Shown one piece after another: positions 16,458 to 24,144 of a stretch of DNA of 27,090 nucleotides. The position numbers and the translations under genes were made by a program. The DNA is taken from the NCBI GenBank assembly GCA_964626495.1, contig CAZVFT010000024.1:1-27090 (forward strand), read 5' to 3'. Each line of letters opens with the position of its first letter. The first letter of the stretch is position 1. The notes beneath the pieces were generated by a model that did no database searches, had not been told where the DNA came from, and saw nothing but the letters and a program-made list of their open reading frames with translations. Source of the stretch: JACNLN01 sp964626495 (lineage in GTDB: Bacteria; Fidelibacterota; Marinisomatia; Marinisomatales; CAZVFT01).

Positions 16458-16477
16458 GCTTTTACCTCCTTATTAAT

Positions 16478-16732
16478 TTATGAGTCACTATCTTTTTTAG
16501 GTTCTTTTTTGGTGGATTTACTGGAAGTATCTTGTTCTGATCTGGCAGACTTCCTTGCGTAATCCGTGATATAAAATCCCGATCCCTTGAATATCAAGCC
16601 AGCACCGCCACTTATAAGACGCTTGACTCTTCCATTGCAGAGAGGACACTTTTCCAATAGACTATCACCCATAGCCTGAAAATGCTCAAACCGATGACCA
16701 CAACTATCACAAATGTAATCGTATGTTGGCAT
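16478..16732 (-). CDS. FmdB-type zinc-ribbon protein
   Basis: This 84-residue protein starts MPTYDYICDSCGHRFE and has a second CPLC knuckle at about 34-37, the classic four-cysteine FmdB zinc ribbon. The Gly-rich SGGAGLIFKGSGFY stretch at 41-54 is also typical of the family. The C-terminal 30 residues are charged and probably disordered. The family is thought to be regulatory, but no exact function is established. ATG start with a weak GAGAA ribosome site. It heads a two-gene unit with the isocitrate dehydrogenase gene. Confidence 0.88.
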   Translation of the reverse strand: MPTYDYICDSCGHRFEHFQAMGDSLLEKCPLCNGRVKRLISGGAGLIFKGSGFYITDYARKSARSEQDTSSKSTKKEPKKDSDS

Positions 16733-16805
16733 TATTTCTCACGTTTTGCAAATTGTTTCAGAATAGTTAAATAATAATCCTAAAAATAAGTTGTTAATTT
16801 AAATA

Positions 16806-16833
16806 AAAATTATTTTTTTAGACTAATAATTTT
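16806..16833 (-). terminator. AT-only hairpin behind coaD, possible terminator
   Basis: AAAATTATT (16833-16825 on the minus strand) pairs perfectly over nine bases with AATAATTTT (16814-16806), followed by TTATTT. It lies about 62 bases after the coaD stop. The stem has no G-C pair, so termination would be weak. Confidence 0.3.
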
Positions 16834-16894
16834 GATATCAATCGATGGTAACGTAAAAATGAGAGAACTCGAATATTCCACCTTGAATAAGAAA

Positions 16895-17380
16895 TTAAGT
16901 TGTAATGTGAAACTTCTGTTTTATCCTTTTCGCAACCATAGGAGTAACAAAAGTGTCAATATTTCCCCCTAACTTTGCTACCTCACGTAGAACCGTAGAA
17001 TTCAAATGAGTGTAACGCCTGTGTGGCATTAAAAACATAGTGGTTATGTTTTCATTAAGATGGCGATTCATCCACGCCATCTGGAACTCGTATTCAAAAT
17101 CACTCATATATCTGAGACCCCTCAAAAGAGCGATGGCTCCCTCCTCCGCCGCAAAATCTACTATAAGACCCCTTGTAGAAGTCACTTGTACATTATCAAA
17201 ATCCTTTACTGCATTTTCAATCATTTCTATACGTTCATCTACACTGAAAAGAGGGTTCTTATCAGCGTTGATGGCAATAGTGATGATTAATTCATCAAAT
17301 AGTTCAATCCCACGTTCAATTATGTCAATGTGACCCCTTGTAATAGGATCAAAAGTACCAGGATATACTGCTTTTCTCAA
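16895..17380 (-). CDS. coaD: Phosphopantetheine adenylyltransferase
   Basis: CoaD transfers AMP to 4'-phosphopantetheine, the penultimate step of coenzyme A synthesis. The 161-residue protein is full length. It has GTFDPITRGH (nucleotidyltransferase HxGH-type site) near the start, LLRGLRYMSDFEYEFQMA at about 89-106 and HLNSTVLREVAKLGG at 124-138. TTG start: the T-T-G overlaps the rsmD stop (TTGA) and has GGAGG five bases upstream. The rsmD-coaD pair is a common arrangement in bacteria. It ends the long heat-shock/pilus-like unit. Confidence 0.96.
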   Translation of the reverse strand: MRKAVYPGTFDPITRGHIDIIERGIELFDELIITIAINADKNPLFSVDERIEMIENAVKDFDNVQVTSTRGLIVDFAAEEGAIALLRGLRYMSDFEYEFQMAWMNRHLNENITTMFLMPHRRYTHLNSTVLREVAKLGGNIDTFVTPMVAKRIKQKFHITT

Positions 17381-17904
17381 TGTTCCCTCCAGAAAATAGA
17401 TATTTGTGTCTCTCCGTATTCTTTGATTTTTGCTTCCTTATCCCTCCAGCCCAATCTTTTCGATGTCTCGATAATTAACACTCCTCCTGATGTCAGACGG
17501 TTCATTGCGTTTTCCTTTAACCGGTTGGGGTCTGGATTTCTGTAAGGAGGATCAATAAAAATTACGTCAAACTGTTCTTTTACCTTTTCAAGATATTGGT
17601 AACCATCACTTTTAAAAATTGCAATTCGATTGGTATGGAATTTCTCTTTATTCCTATGGAGAAGAGACAAAGACTGATTGTCATTGTCAACAAATGTTAC
17701 AGACTGTGCCCCCACACTTAGAGCTTCAAACCCAAGAGAACCTGATCCAGCAAATAGATCAAGTACACGTTTCCCATCCATATCCATAAGCATATCAAAA
17801 ATACTTTTTCTAACGCGAGATGAAGTTGGGCGAATTCTCCCACTATTCAGAGTTTTGAGCTTCCTGCCTTTAAACTCTCCTGATAATATAGATGTATTTC
17901 TCAT
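17377..17904 (-). CDS. rsmD: 16S rRNA (guanine(966)-N(2))-methyltransferase
   Basis: RsmD methylates G966 of 16S rRNA with S-adenosylmethionine. The 175-residue protein has the N-terminal IRPTSSRVRKSIFDML segment, the SAM-binding DLFAGSGSLGFEALSVGA (about 50-67), an acidic FVDND and the catalytic DPPY in FIDPPY. ATG start with a poor ribosome site, 26 bases behind the preceding gene. It overlaps coaD by four bases. Confidence 0.95.
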   Translation of the reverse strand: MRNTSILSGEFKGRKLKTLNSGRIRPTSSRVRKSIFDMLMDMDGKRVLDLFAGSGSLGFEALSVGAQSVTFVDNDNQSLSLLHRNKEKFHTNRIAIFKSDGYQYLEKVKEQFDVIFIDPPYRNPDPNRLKENAMNRLTSGGVLIIETSKRLGWRDKEAKIKEYGETQISIFWREH

Positions 17905-17930
17905 TTGACCGAGAATACCTGAAAAATCGG

Positions 17931-18323
17931 TTATCCTATGAAGTAAACGAGAGAAGGAGTTGAAGAGGACCCCATTTTAAAATCAGATATTAGAATTATT
18001 TTTATTGATTTTCCTTTAAGAGATAAAGCAGATAACGGATCTGATGGAGACACATTACGAGTCCCAACATTTTCCTTGAGTTCGTACTGTTCGGGGGTAT
18101 ATTCTTTGATTTCTAATTGGACGTTGGTTTTTGCAACAAAAAACCATAACAGAAACAAAAATAAAATAATTGCGATGATAGCGGATACCATATTATCGAA
18201 AGAAAATCGAGGAGAAGATGTTTCTTTTTTAGATTGTATTACTTTTTTGTTTTTTCCAATAGGTTTTGGTTTTTGATTTTTCTTTTGAAAACCGGGGTTT
18301 CCAAATAAATTAATATCAGGCAT
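17931..18323 (-). CDS. Small single-pass membrane protein, possibly PilN-like
   Basis: No family is recognised with certainty. The 130-residue protein starts MPDINLFGNPGF, has a very basic linker to about 38, one membrane segment at 45-64 and a polar rest. It would be a type II protein with its C-terminus in the periplasm. A start of the INLxxNP kind followed by a membrane segment recalls PilN, the protein that binds the actin-like PilM, and a PilM-like gene lies one base upstream. It is shorter than usual PilN (about 180-200 residues). AAGGAGG seven bases before the ATG shows that it is translated. Confidence 0.6.
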   Translation of the reverse strand: MPDINLFGNPGFQKKNQKPKPIGKNKKVIQSKKETSSPRFSFDNMVSAIIAIILFLFLLWFFVAKTNVQLEIKEYTPEQYELKENVGTRNVSPSDPLSALSLKGKSIKIILISDFKMGSSSTPSLVYFIG

Positions 18324-18324
18324 A

Positions 18325-19269
18325 TCAAATCCTCCTTATCATCAAACCAAGGTGATCAACAAACCAGGAACCCTGACTGCAGTCTGGAATTTCCACATCC
18401 TCACAGATCATCTCACTAAATGGAGAAATTATCGTGGTAAAATTCATCGTATCGTTATCTCTAATCCAACATTGTAATTGGGTATCTGTATACTCACCTG
18501 CTAATAATATCCGAAGTTCAGGAGTAGAGTTAATATCTTTCCAACAGGACATTAAATCTTGGAGACATTGATTGATGAACTCAAAGTCCCCCTTTACATT
18601 TGTCGGTACAATTTCCTGACCTGTAATATTAAGTATCGCAATGGAGCATAATTCACTGTTGTTATAAAAATAACCATTGAATTTTGTCCCGGATGGCTCT
18701 ACAAGTAATATTTTTGAAGTTTTTCCAGTATTTAGAAATGAAACAACGTTACTGAGAGACAACAAGGAAGATTCTAACCAAACCGGGATTCCCCCAAAAT
18801 TATTCAACGCTTCTTTAAAACTATCCACAACGTTTTTATATATAGTGCATGATAATATTCTATCTCTTTGATCTTCACCAGATGTTAAATTTTGATAAAA
18901 CAGCATTTTATCATGCCATAAATCACCTTCTCGTTGACGATGAACCCAATTTAAAAATATTCCCTTTTCTTCAAGTTCGAGATTAGAGTCAATTTCATAC
19001 ATATGATTATCAATCCACATATCGTCTAACGACAGCAATACATCTATATCAGAAGAGGGTAATTCCCGAAAGATTCTCTGGAACAGATGTTCTTCGAGTA
19101 TAAATTTCAGGTCGGGAGATCGTAAATCAAGGGATTTAAGAGTTGCGGGTAGCTTGAAAGAATCTATCTTACTGACAATAAACTGTTGCTGTGAATCTTC
19201 TACTTGAATGTATCGAACCGTGTTGTTTCTTACCGAAATTAAAATCATAAAAGTTAGAATCGAACCCAA
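18325..19269 (-). CDS. PilM-like (actin-fold) protein, divergent
   Basis: I recognise no close family. The 314-residue protein has no membrane segment. The order of its parts resembles PilM/ComA-type actin-like proteins: an opening SVRNNTVRYIQVE (a degenerate IGxxxxxVKxVExx), a DVLLSLDDMWI strand, a middle part ending ILSCTIYKNVVDSFKEAL and then PVWLESSLLSLSN, where PilM has VLLVAAxKxxVxxY and PxxIDxExxAL, and a later ILLVEPSG strand. The ATP-site glycines of PilM are poorly kept. Start is uncertain: TTG at 19269 has GGTGGAG seven bases upstream, while ATG at 19248 gives a start more like PilM but has no clear ribosome site. It overlaps or adjoins the pilin-like gene and is followed by the possible PilN. 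Confidence 0.55.
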   Translation of the reverse strand: MGSILTFMILISVRNNTVRYIQVEDSQQQFIVSKIDSFKLPATLKSLDLRSPDLKFILEEHLFQRIFRELPSSDIDVLLSLDDMWIDNHMYEIDSNLELEEKGIFLNWVHRQREGDLWHDKMLFYQNLTSGEDQRDRILSCTIYKNVVDSFKEALNNFGGIPVWLESSLLSLSNVVSFLNTGKTSKILLVEPSGTKFNGYFYNNSELCSIAILNITGQEIVPTNVKGDFEFINQCLQDLMSCWKDINSTPELRILLAGEYTDTQLQCWIRDNDTMNFTTIISPFSEMICEDVEIPDCSQGSWFVDHLGLMIRRI

Positions 19270-20024
19270 CTTTTTTCTCCACCATCAATCCAGCCATGGG
19301 ACTCTGTTTTATAGGAAAAAACCAGATGCTTCTGTTTTTTAAATTCAGTAATGGGGCTTTCAACTTTTATTGTGCCATCCTCAGACACATTTATCCTGTA
19401 TAGTTCGTCTATTACGGGGCATCGAAACATCGATGAATCAGGTCTGAATGAATCATAATAAGAAATAATCTCAACATGACTGGATATGACTGTATCAATA
19501 ACTCCAACAAACAAAGAATCCTTTAGAAGGGGGCGAATAAGATTTATCCGAATATAGGACGTATCATTTTCCTCTCTTTCTGCATTATATGTTAGCACTG
19601 TCAAAACTGTATCACTTAGAGTGTCTTTTTTTGTCATTAAAAAGCCGAAAAGGGTATCATACTCTACAGCAAATTTTCTATTCATATTCGTCTGGTAAGT
19701 ATCTTCTCCAAGATAAATAGTTTGGTTTCCTAAGAAGGTAGTGTCAGCAACCAAGGAATCCCGAGCTGCATTTACGAGATTCATCGCTTTAAAACCATCT
19801 TCCGTTGTTTGTCCTGTAAGATTATGATACAAACTGAGTACATCATAGACATTAACCATTCGAAATTGACTTTCACTACGATCCGCTTCTTCTTCATTCC
19901 AGATACTTCTTGGGACATAAATGACTGTAACTAATACAATTATTGCAATCAGAATTAATAATTCTAGACTATCCCTTAACCACAATTTATATCGAATTTC
20001 ACCTTCTTTTTCTTTATTTGTCAT
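19254..20024 (-). CDS. Pilin-like membrane-anchored protein without a prepilin cleavage site
   Basis: I know no named family. The 256-residue protein has a charged N-terminus, one membrane helix at 20-38 (LELLILIAIIVLVTVIYVP) and a large beta-rich soluble part. The helix copies type IV pilin alpha-1: Glu21 and Pro38 are 17 residues apart, as are Glu5 and Pro22 of pilins, and the next segment (EADRSESQFRMVNVYDVLSLYHNLTG) looks like the pilin helix extension. Where prepilin peptidase needs Gly(-1) the protein has Leu16, so it should remain uncleaved and anchored. ATG start with AGAGG upstream; 12 bases after comEA. The neighbours (ComEA, PilM-like, possible PilN) fit a pilus or pseudopilus role. 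Confidence 0.6.
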   Translation of the reverse strand: MTNKEKEGEIRYKLWLRDSLELLILIAIIVLVTVIYVPRSIWNEEEADRSESQFRMVNVYDVLSLYHNLTGQTTEDGFKAMNLVNAARDSLVADTTFLGNQTIYLGEDTYQTNMNRKFAVEYDTLFGFLMTKKDTLSDTVLTVLTYNAEREENDTSYIRINLIRPLLKDSLFVGVIDTVISSHVEIISYYDSFRPDSSMFRCPVIDELYRINVSEDGTIKVESPITEFKKQKHLVFSYKTESHGWIDGGEKSWVRF

Positions 20025-20036
20025 ACTTCCTCTCTA

Positions 20037-20474
20037 TCAAATAGTAATAAGATCATAAATTTTCGCCAGAGTTTTGGGACCAATACCTTTAACCTTTACC
20101 AGATCTTCAATCGCTTGAAATTTACCATAATCATTACGGTGGATGATAATCCGCTCTGCAATAGCTGGTCCAATCCTTGGTAGTGACATTAACTCCTCTT
20201 TGCTAGCTGAATTTAAATTTACTTTAGGAAAAGGAATATCAGAAGAAACTTTATCATCCTCCCCATCCATTATTTTCACTTCGGTTTTATCAGTTTTTCC
20301 AATTGATGATTGTTTCTTCTGGACAATAGCTTCAATTTTATCTGCCGTATTCTTTGCCTTTTCAGTTTGATTAACTGAATCCAGAAAACCTCTGCTTCGC
20401 ACCCACCCAATAACCAATCCAATGATAAATGTTGTTAGTAGGAATTTGAGTATTAATTTTTCCTGAGGAGTCAT
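20037..20474 (-). CDS. comEA: ComEA-like DNA-binding helix-hairpin-helix protein
   Basis: ComEA is the periplasmic or membrane-anchored receptor that pulls transforming DNA across the outer layers. The 145-residue protein has a membrane anchor at about 9-25, a polar linker and a C-terminal pair of helix-hairpin-helix motifs: VNLNSASKEELMSLPRIGP (85-103) and VKVKGIGPKTLAKI (126-139). The two GIG/RIGP hairpins are intact. ATG start, eight bases after dnaJ, with no good ribosome site, so translation may be coupled to dnaJ. The company of pilus-like genes and dprA supports a role in DNA uptake. Similar anchored HhH proteins of unknown role also exist. Confidence 0.85.
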   Translation of the reverse strand: MTPQEKLILKFLLTTFIIGLVIGWVRSRGFLDSVNQTEKAKNTADKIEAIVQKKQSSIGKTDKTEVKIMDGEDDKVSSDIPFPKVNLNSASKEELMSLPRIGPAIAERIIIHRNDYGKFQAIEDLVKVKGIGPKTLAKIYDLITI

Positions 20475-20482
20475 AAATGATA

Positions 20483-21610
20483 CTATCTTCTAATCTTCCT
20501 CACCTTAGCTCTATCCGACTTTCCCTCTATAGTTTTTAATTCTTTTAATAATTCTTTTTGCTTAGAACTCAAAGTTTTGGGAGTTACTACCTGTATTCGC
20601 ACCAATAAATCTCCCCGATAACTTCCCCTCAAATCAGGAAGACCTTTTTTTCGCATACGCAACACCTGTCCAGATTGAATTCCTGCAGGAATTGTGAGCT
20701 TTGCTTTTCCCTCAAGCGTAGGAATCTTGATGATGTCTCCCAGAGCAGATTGAGTAAAGGAAATCTCCAATTCAGTTATAATGTCTGAGCCATTTCTGGT
20801 AAAATATTTATGCTCCTTCTCCTCAAAATAAACAATAAGATCGCTTGGCTCGGTTCTTTCACCTCCTCTGTTACCTTCTCCTCTCAACGTCAAGTAGTTT
20901 CCGGTTGATACTCCTGGAGGTGCTTTGATACGAATTTCTGCAGGTTTTTTTACAGAACCGCTACCTTGACAGTATCCACATGGATTAGTAATAATTTCTC
21001 CTGTGCCATTACATTGATTACAGGAGACAACGGTGATTGACTGTCCAAAAAACGATCGGGAAATTTGTCGCACTTGCCCTGATCCTTGACACGTAGGACA
21101 CTGAGAAGGGTTTGTCCCGGGTTGTGCTCCTGAACCGTTGCAATGATCACACATTTCCAAACGCTTCACCTTGATCGTCTTAGTTACACCAGTGGCAATA
21201 TCTTCCAAATCCAAAGGCATAGTAATCCTAAGATCACTCCTCCTCTGTCTGCGTCTGGCTTGTTGCCTACCAATACCAAAAATATCTTCAAAAGGACTGC
21301 TACCACCGAAAATATCCCCAAACTGCTGAAAAATATCCTCCATCGTCATATGAAAACCTTCAAATCCCGGTGTGCCTATATCTCCCATTCCAACTCCTGC
21401 ATGTCCAAATTGATTATACCTGGACCGTTTTTGATCATCACTTAATACCGAATAAGCTTCTGCTGCTTCTTTGAATTTTTGCTCAGAATCCTTATTGCCT
21501 GGATTCCTATCAGGGTGATATTTCATTGCCAGTTTTCGGTATGCACGTTTTATATCACTACTGGAAGCATCCCGGTCCACACCAAGTATGTCGTAATAAT
21601 CCCGATTCAC
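20483..21610 (-). CDS. dnaJ: Chaperone DnaJ (Hsp40)
   Basis: DnaJ delivers unfolded clients to DnaK and stimulates its ATPase. The 375-residue protein has the J domain (2-65) with HPD at 32-34, a Gly/Phe-rich linker (70-112), four CxxCxGxG zinc-finger repeats between 154 and 218 (CDHCNGSG, CPTCQGSG, CNQCNGTG, CGYCQGSG) and the two C-terminal client-binding domains. GTG start overlapping the grpE stop (GTGA). Order hrcA-grpE-dnaJ; dnaK is not in this window. Confidence 0.98.
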   Translation of the reverse strand: MNRDYYDILGVDRDASSSDIKRAYRKLAMKYHPDRNPGNKDSEQKFKEAAEAYSVLSDDQKRSRYNQFGHAGVGMGDIGTPGFEGFHMTMEDIFQQFGDIFGGSSPFEDIFGIGRQQARRRQRRSDLRITMPLDLEDIATGVTKTIKVKRLEMCDHCNGSGAQPGTNPSQCPTCQGSGQVRQISRSFFGQSITVVSCNQCNGTGEIITNPCGYCQGSGSVKKPAEIRIKAPPGVSTGNYLTLRGEGNRGGERTEPSDLIVYFEEKEHKYFTRNGSDIITELEISFTQSALGDIIKIPTLEGKAKLTIPAGIQSGQVLRMRKKGLPDLRGSYRGDLLVRIQVVTPKTLSSKQKELLKELKTIEGKSDRAKVRKIRR

Positions 21611-22164
21611 TTGTTCACAACCACCTTTGCATGACGAATTATTCTATCCCTGAAACGGTAGCCCTTATCAATTTCCTCGATAATCTCTTTTTCATCGTGG
21701 TCCTTTGATTCCTGAACTAATATAGCATCATGAAGCTCCGGATCGAAAATCTTTCCAACAGAGTCGAAAGGTTCTACCTGATATTTTGCCAACCTTTTTC
21801 TTACCTTATCCAAGATCATCTGTAAACCTTCCATCACTGAATTCATTGTCAGTGATTTATTTCCATCAACAGATTTTACTACTCGTTCCAAATCGTCCAC
21901 TACCGGAAGAAAAACTTTTATAATATCCTCTCCTTCATATTCCAGAATCCTCACAATTTCCCTCTCCTTCCGTTTCCGGTAATTATCAAATTCAGCCATG
22001 AGACGAAGGTGACGGTCTTCAAGTCCAGTATAGACTTCCCGTGTTGCTTTTAATTCTTCTTCCAGCTTCTGAGTCTTTGTTTTCCGAAGAGTTTTTTTTA
22101 CCTCTTGTTTTTTCGTGGGACTCCTTTTCTTTGGTGTTTCCTTCTCTTTTTCTTCCTTAACCAT
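21607..22164 (-). CDS. grpE: Nucleotide exchange factor GrpE
   Basis: GrpE releases ADP from DnaK. The 185-residue protein starts with a lysine-rich tail, then a long coiled coil (about 33-95, with the typical LMAEFDNYRKRKEREI) and the C-terminal beta domain with VEPFDSVGKIFDPELHDA and the end GYRFRDRIIRHAKVVV. ATG start with GAGG seven bases upstream; the first eight bases lie inside the end of hrcA, which implies coupled translation. Confidence 0.97.
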   Translation of the reverse strand: MVKEEKEKETPKKRSPTKKQEVKKTLRKTKTQKLEEELKATREVYTGLEDRHLRLMAEFDNYRKRKEREIVRILEYEGEDIIKVFLPVVDDLERVVKSVDGNKSLTMNSVMEGLQMILDKVRKRLAKYQVEPFDSVGKIFDPELHDAILVQESKDHDEKEIIEEIDKGYRFRDRIIRHAKVVVNK

Positions 22165-23200
22165 TTAAAATCCTCTGTATAGTTTTTGTCACTATTGAAA
22201 GAGTAGAAAATATCTGTTTGTAATCCATCCTCGTGGGACCAATTACACCTAATTGTACCTTAGATGTTTCGTAAAGAAAATCACCCATAACAACGGAACA
22301 ATGGTGAAGTCCTGGTACCCTATTTTCTTTACCAATAAATGATCTAATACCAAATACTTCCTGTCCTTCTGAAAATTCGTTAAGCAAAATATCCCCATCA
22401 TCCAATATTGATATTATTGTCTGGATTTCAGATGCATGCACAAATTCCGGTGACTTGAGTAGCAAACCTTTCGATGAAGTATGTATCTGATTTTGAACAT
22501 CAATTGTAAAATATGAATCAACATTTCTAATGATAAGTTGTACAAGTTCCGTCTCTGTAATTTCCTGATTTTCCAGACGGTGAGCAATAGTCTCCTGAAT
22601 CTCACTGATGGATAAACCCAGCAATCGTTCTCTCAAAGTAAAAAGAACCTTATCAAGAATTGATTCTTTCATATCCATGGATACATCAATGACTATCGAT
22701 TTGACATTTCCCGTATCAAAACCAAGAATAAATAATAATCTTCCTGAGCTCAGAGGAATGAGTTCCAGATCGGTTAACCGTCCATTTTTGTAGTACGGAA
22801 TACAGACAAATCCAAAAAGCAGACTAACCTGAGCGAGGTAGTCAGCTGTAATCTGGAGCAGAATGTCAACATTTGAGATAACATCCGAGAATTCCTGTAA
22901 AATATTTTCTTCCTTTTCTACGCTATAATTTTCTAATGACATCAACTTATCAACGTAAAGCCGATAGCCCTCATCATTTGGAACCCGTCCTGAAGAAGTG
23001 TGTAAATGCCCCAACAACCCAATAGCCTCAAGTTCGTGAAGAGTATTTCGAATTGATGAAGCACTCAAAGGAATCCCATATCTCTTCTTCAACCGTTGTG
23101 AAGGTACCGGCATTGCTGTCTTGATATAATCCTCAATAACGTGCTTTAAAATATTCCGCTCCCGATCAGAAAGTTTTTTATCTGGTTTTAACGATGTCAT
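22157..23200 (-). CDS. hrcA: Heat-inducible transcription repressor HrcA
   Basis: HrcA represses heat-shock operons by binding CIRCE sites, helped by GroEL. The 347-residue protein is full length: a winged helix at about 10-75 (LKKRYGIPLSASSIRNTLHELEAIGLL), then the GAF-like dimer domain, ending with IGPTRMDYKQIFSTLSIV, a typical HrcA C-terminal motif. ATG start with a weak ribosome site. It heads the operon with grpE and dnaJ. I could not find a CIRCE inverted repeat in the 74 bases upstream. Confidence 0.96.
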   Translation of the reverse strand: MTSLKPDKKLSDRERNILKHVIEDYIKTAMPVPSQRLKKRYGIPLSASSIRNTLHELEAIGLLGHLHTSSGRVPNDEGYRLYVDKLMSLENYSVEKEENILQEFSDVISNVDILLQITADYLAQVSLLFGFVCIPYYKNGRLTDLELIPLSSGRLLFILGFDTGNVKSIVIDVSMDMKESILDKVLFTLRERLLGLSISEIQETIAHRLENQEITETELVQLIIRNVDSYFTIDVQNQIHTSSKGLLLKSPEFVHASEIQTIISILDDGDILLNEFSEGQEVFGIRSFIGKENRVPGLHHCSVVMGDFLYETSKVQLGVIGPTRMDYKQIFSTLSIVTKTIQRILNG

Positions 23201-23218
23201 TTTTTACCCGATTACATA

Positions 23219-23249
23219 ATTATAAAATTAAAATTTAGGTAAGTGTTAA
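23219..23249 (-). promoter_or_regulatory. Candidate promoter for the hrcA operon
   Basis: On the minus strand TTAACA (23249-23244) precedes a perfect TATAAT (23224-23219), but the spacing is 19 bases, longer than the optimal 17. It lies just upstream of hrcA in the gap after ftsX. Confidence 0.35.
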
Positions 23250-23274
23250 TCAAGCTATATCAGACAGGAAATTA

Positions 23275-24144
23275 CTATGTAAGAAATCTCCTTACTGCCC
23301 TGTGACTTCCCAGAGCGGAAAATGTCATAATTACACATATCATAATTGCGACTATCTGAAAATCCCAATGAATGTTATAATGTGTAAAAAGATTGAGAAA
23401 ATAGTTTGTAGCCCGCACAAATCCATAAATAAAAGCACTTGCCAGGATGGCACCAAACACACCCTCAACAATCCCTTCGATAACAAATGGAAATCGGATA
23501 AACTGATTGGTTGCTCCTACCAGTTTCAAAATATCAATCAAATCTCGTCTGGCATAGATAGACAAACGGATAGTATTCGAAATCAAAATAACTGTACCAA
23601 ATAAGACAACAATTGCCACACCAGTCATAATAATAAAAAATCCCTGATAATATTTCTCAATCGTTGATACCAGTTTACCCTGATGTCTCACCTCATCTAC
23701 GTGTTCAATTTTTTCAATCTTCCTGATTATTGGTCGAACATCTAGAGGTTCATTACCATTCGTGGTTAATTTTACGATACAACTTGAAGGTAATGGATTT
23801 TCATCAAGCAATTCAAAAATGTTTTCCCCAAATTCCTCTTCAAATATTTCTGCTGCTTCCTGTTTTGTAACTAATGTGGACTTTCTGACACCCGGGATCT
23901 GGGCGATTTTTTGTACCGACTGATTTGCTTCGCTGTCCGTAATGAGGGGTGAAAAAAAGACCTCCAGTCTGTATTGTGAGCGAGCCAATTGAAGTAGATC
24001 AGAAATATCCTGCCCGATAAAGGCACCAAAACCAATAAAACTGGTTGAGATACCGATAGCAGTGACAGTAGCAAATCCGGCTAATTTAGCACGCCAGAGA
24101 CTGCGAAACCCTTCTGATATCAAATATAAAAATTTATCAATCAT
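23275..24144 (-). CDS. ftsX: Cell division permease-like protein FtsX
   Basis: FtsX is the membrane half of FtsEX, which links the divisome to peptidoglycan hydrolases outside. The 289-residue protein has the family layout: membrane segments at about 23-44, 168-189, 220-241 and 262-280, with a periplasmic domain between the first two (about 55-160, with IAQIPGVRKSTLVTKQEA). The cytoplasmic loop DLIDILKLVGATNQFIRFPF is the most conserved stretch. ATG start overlapping ftsE (ATGA). Last gene of its unit. Confidence 0.95.
   Translation of the reverse strand: MIDKFLYLISEGFRSLWRAKLAGFATVTAIGISTSFIGFGAFIGQDISDLLQLARSQYRLEVFFSPLITDSEANQSVQKIAQIPGVRKSTLVTKQEAAEIFEEEFGENIFELLDENPLPSSCIVKLTTNGNEPLDVRPIIRKIEKIEHVDEVRHQGKLVSTIEKYYQGFFIIMTGVAIVVLFGTVILISNTIRLSIYARRDLIDILKLVGATNQFIRFPFVIEGIVEGVFGAILASAFIYGFVRATNYFLNLFTHYNIHWDFQIVAIMICVIMTFSALGSHRAVRRFLT

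Noticed and set aside
23238..23250. CIRCE operator upstream of hrcA
   Set aside because: Only a degenerate left half is present and no right arm lies at the required nine-base distance.
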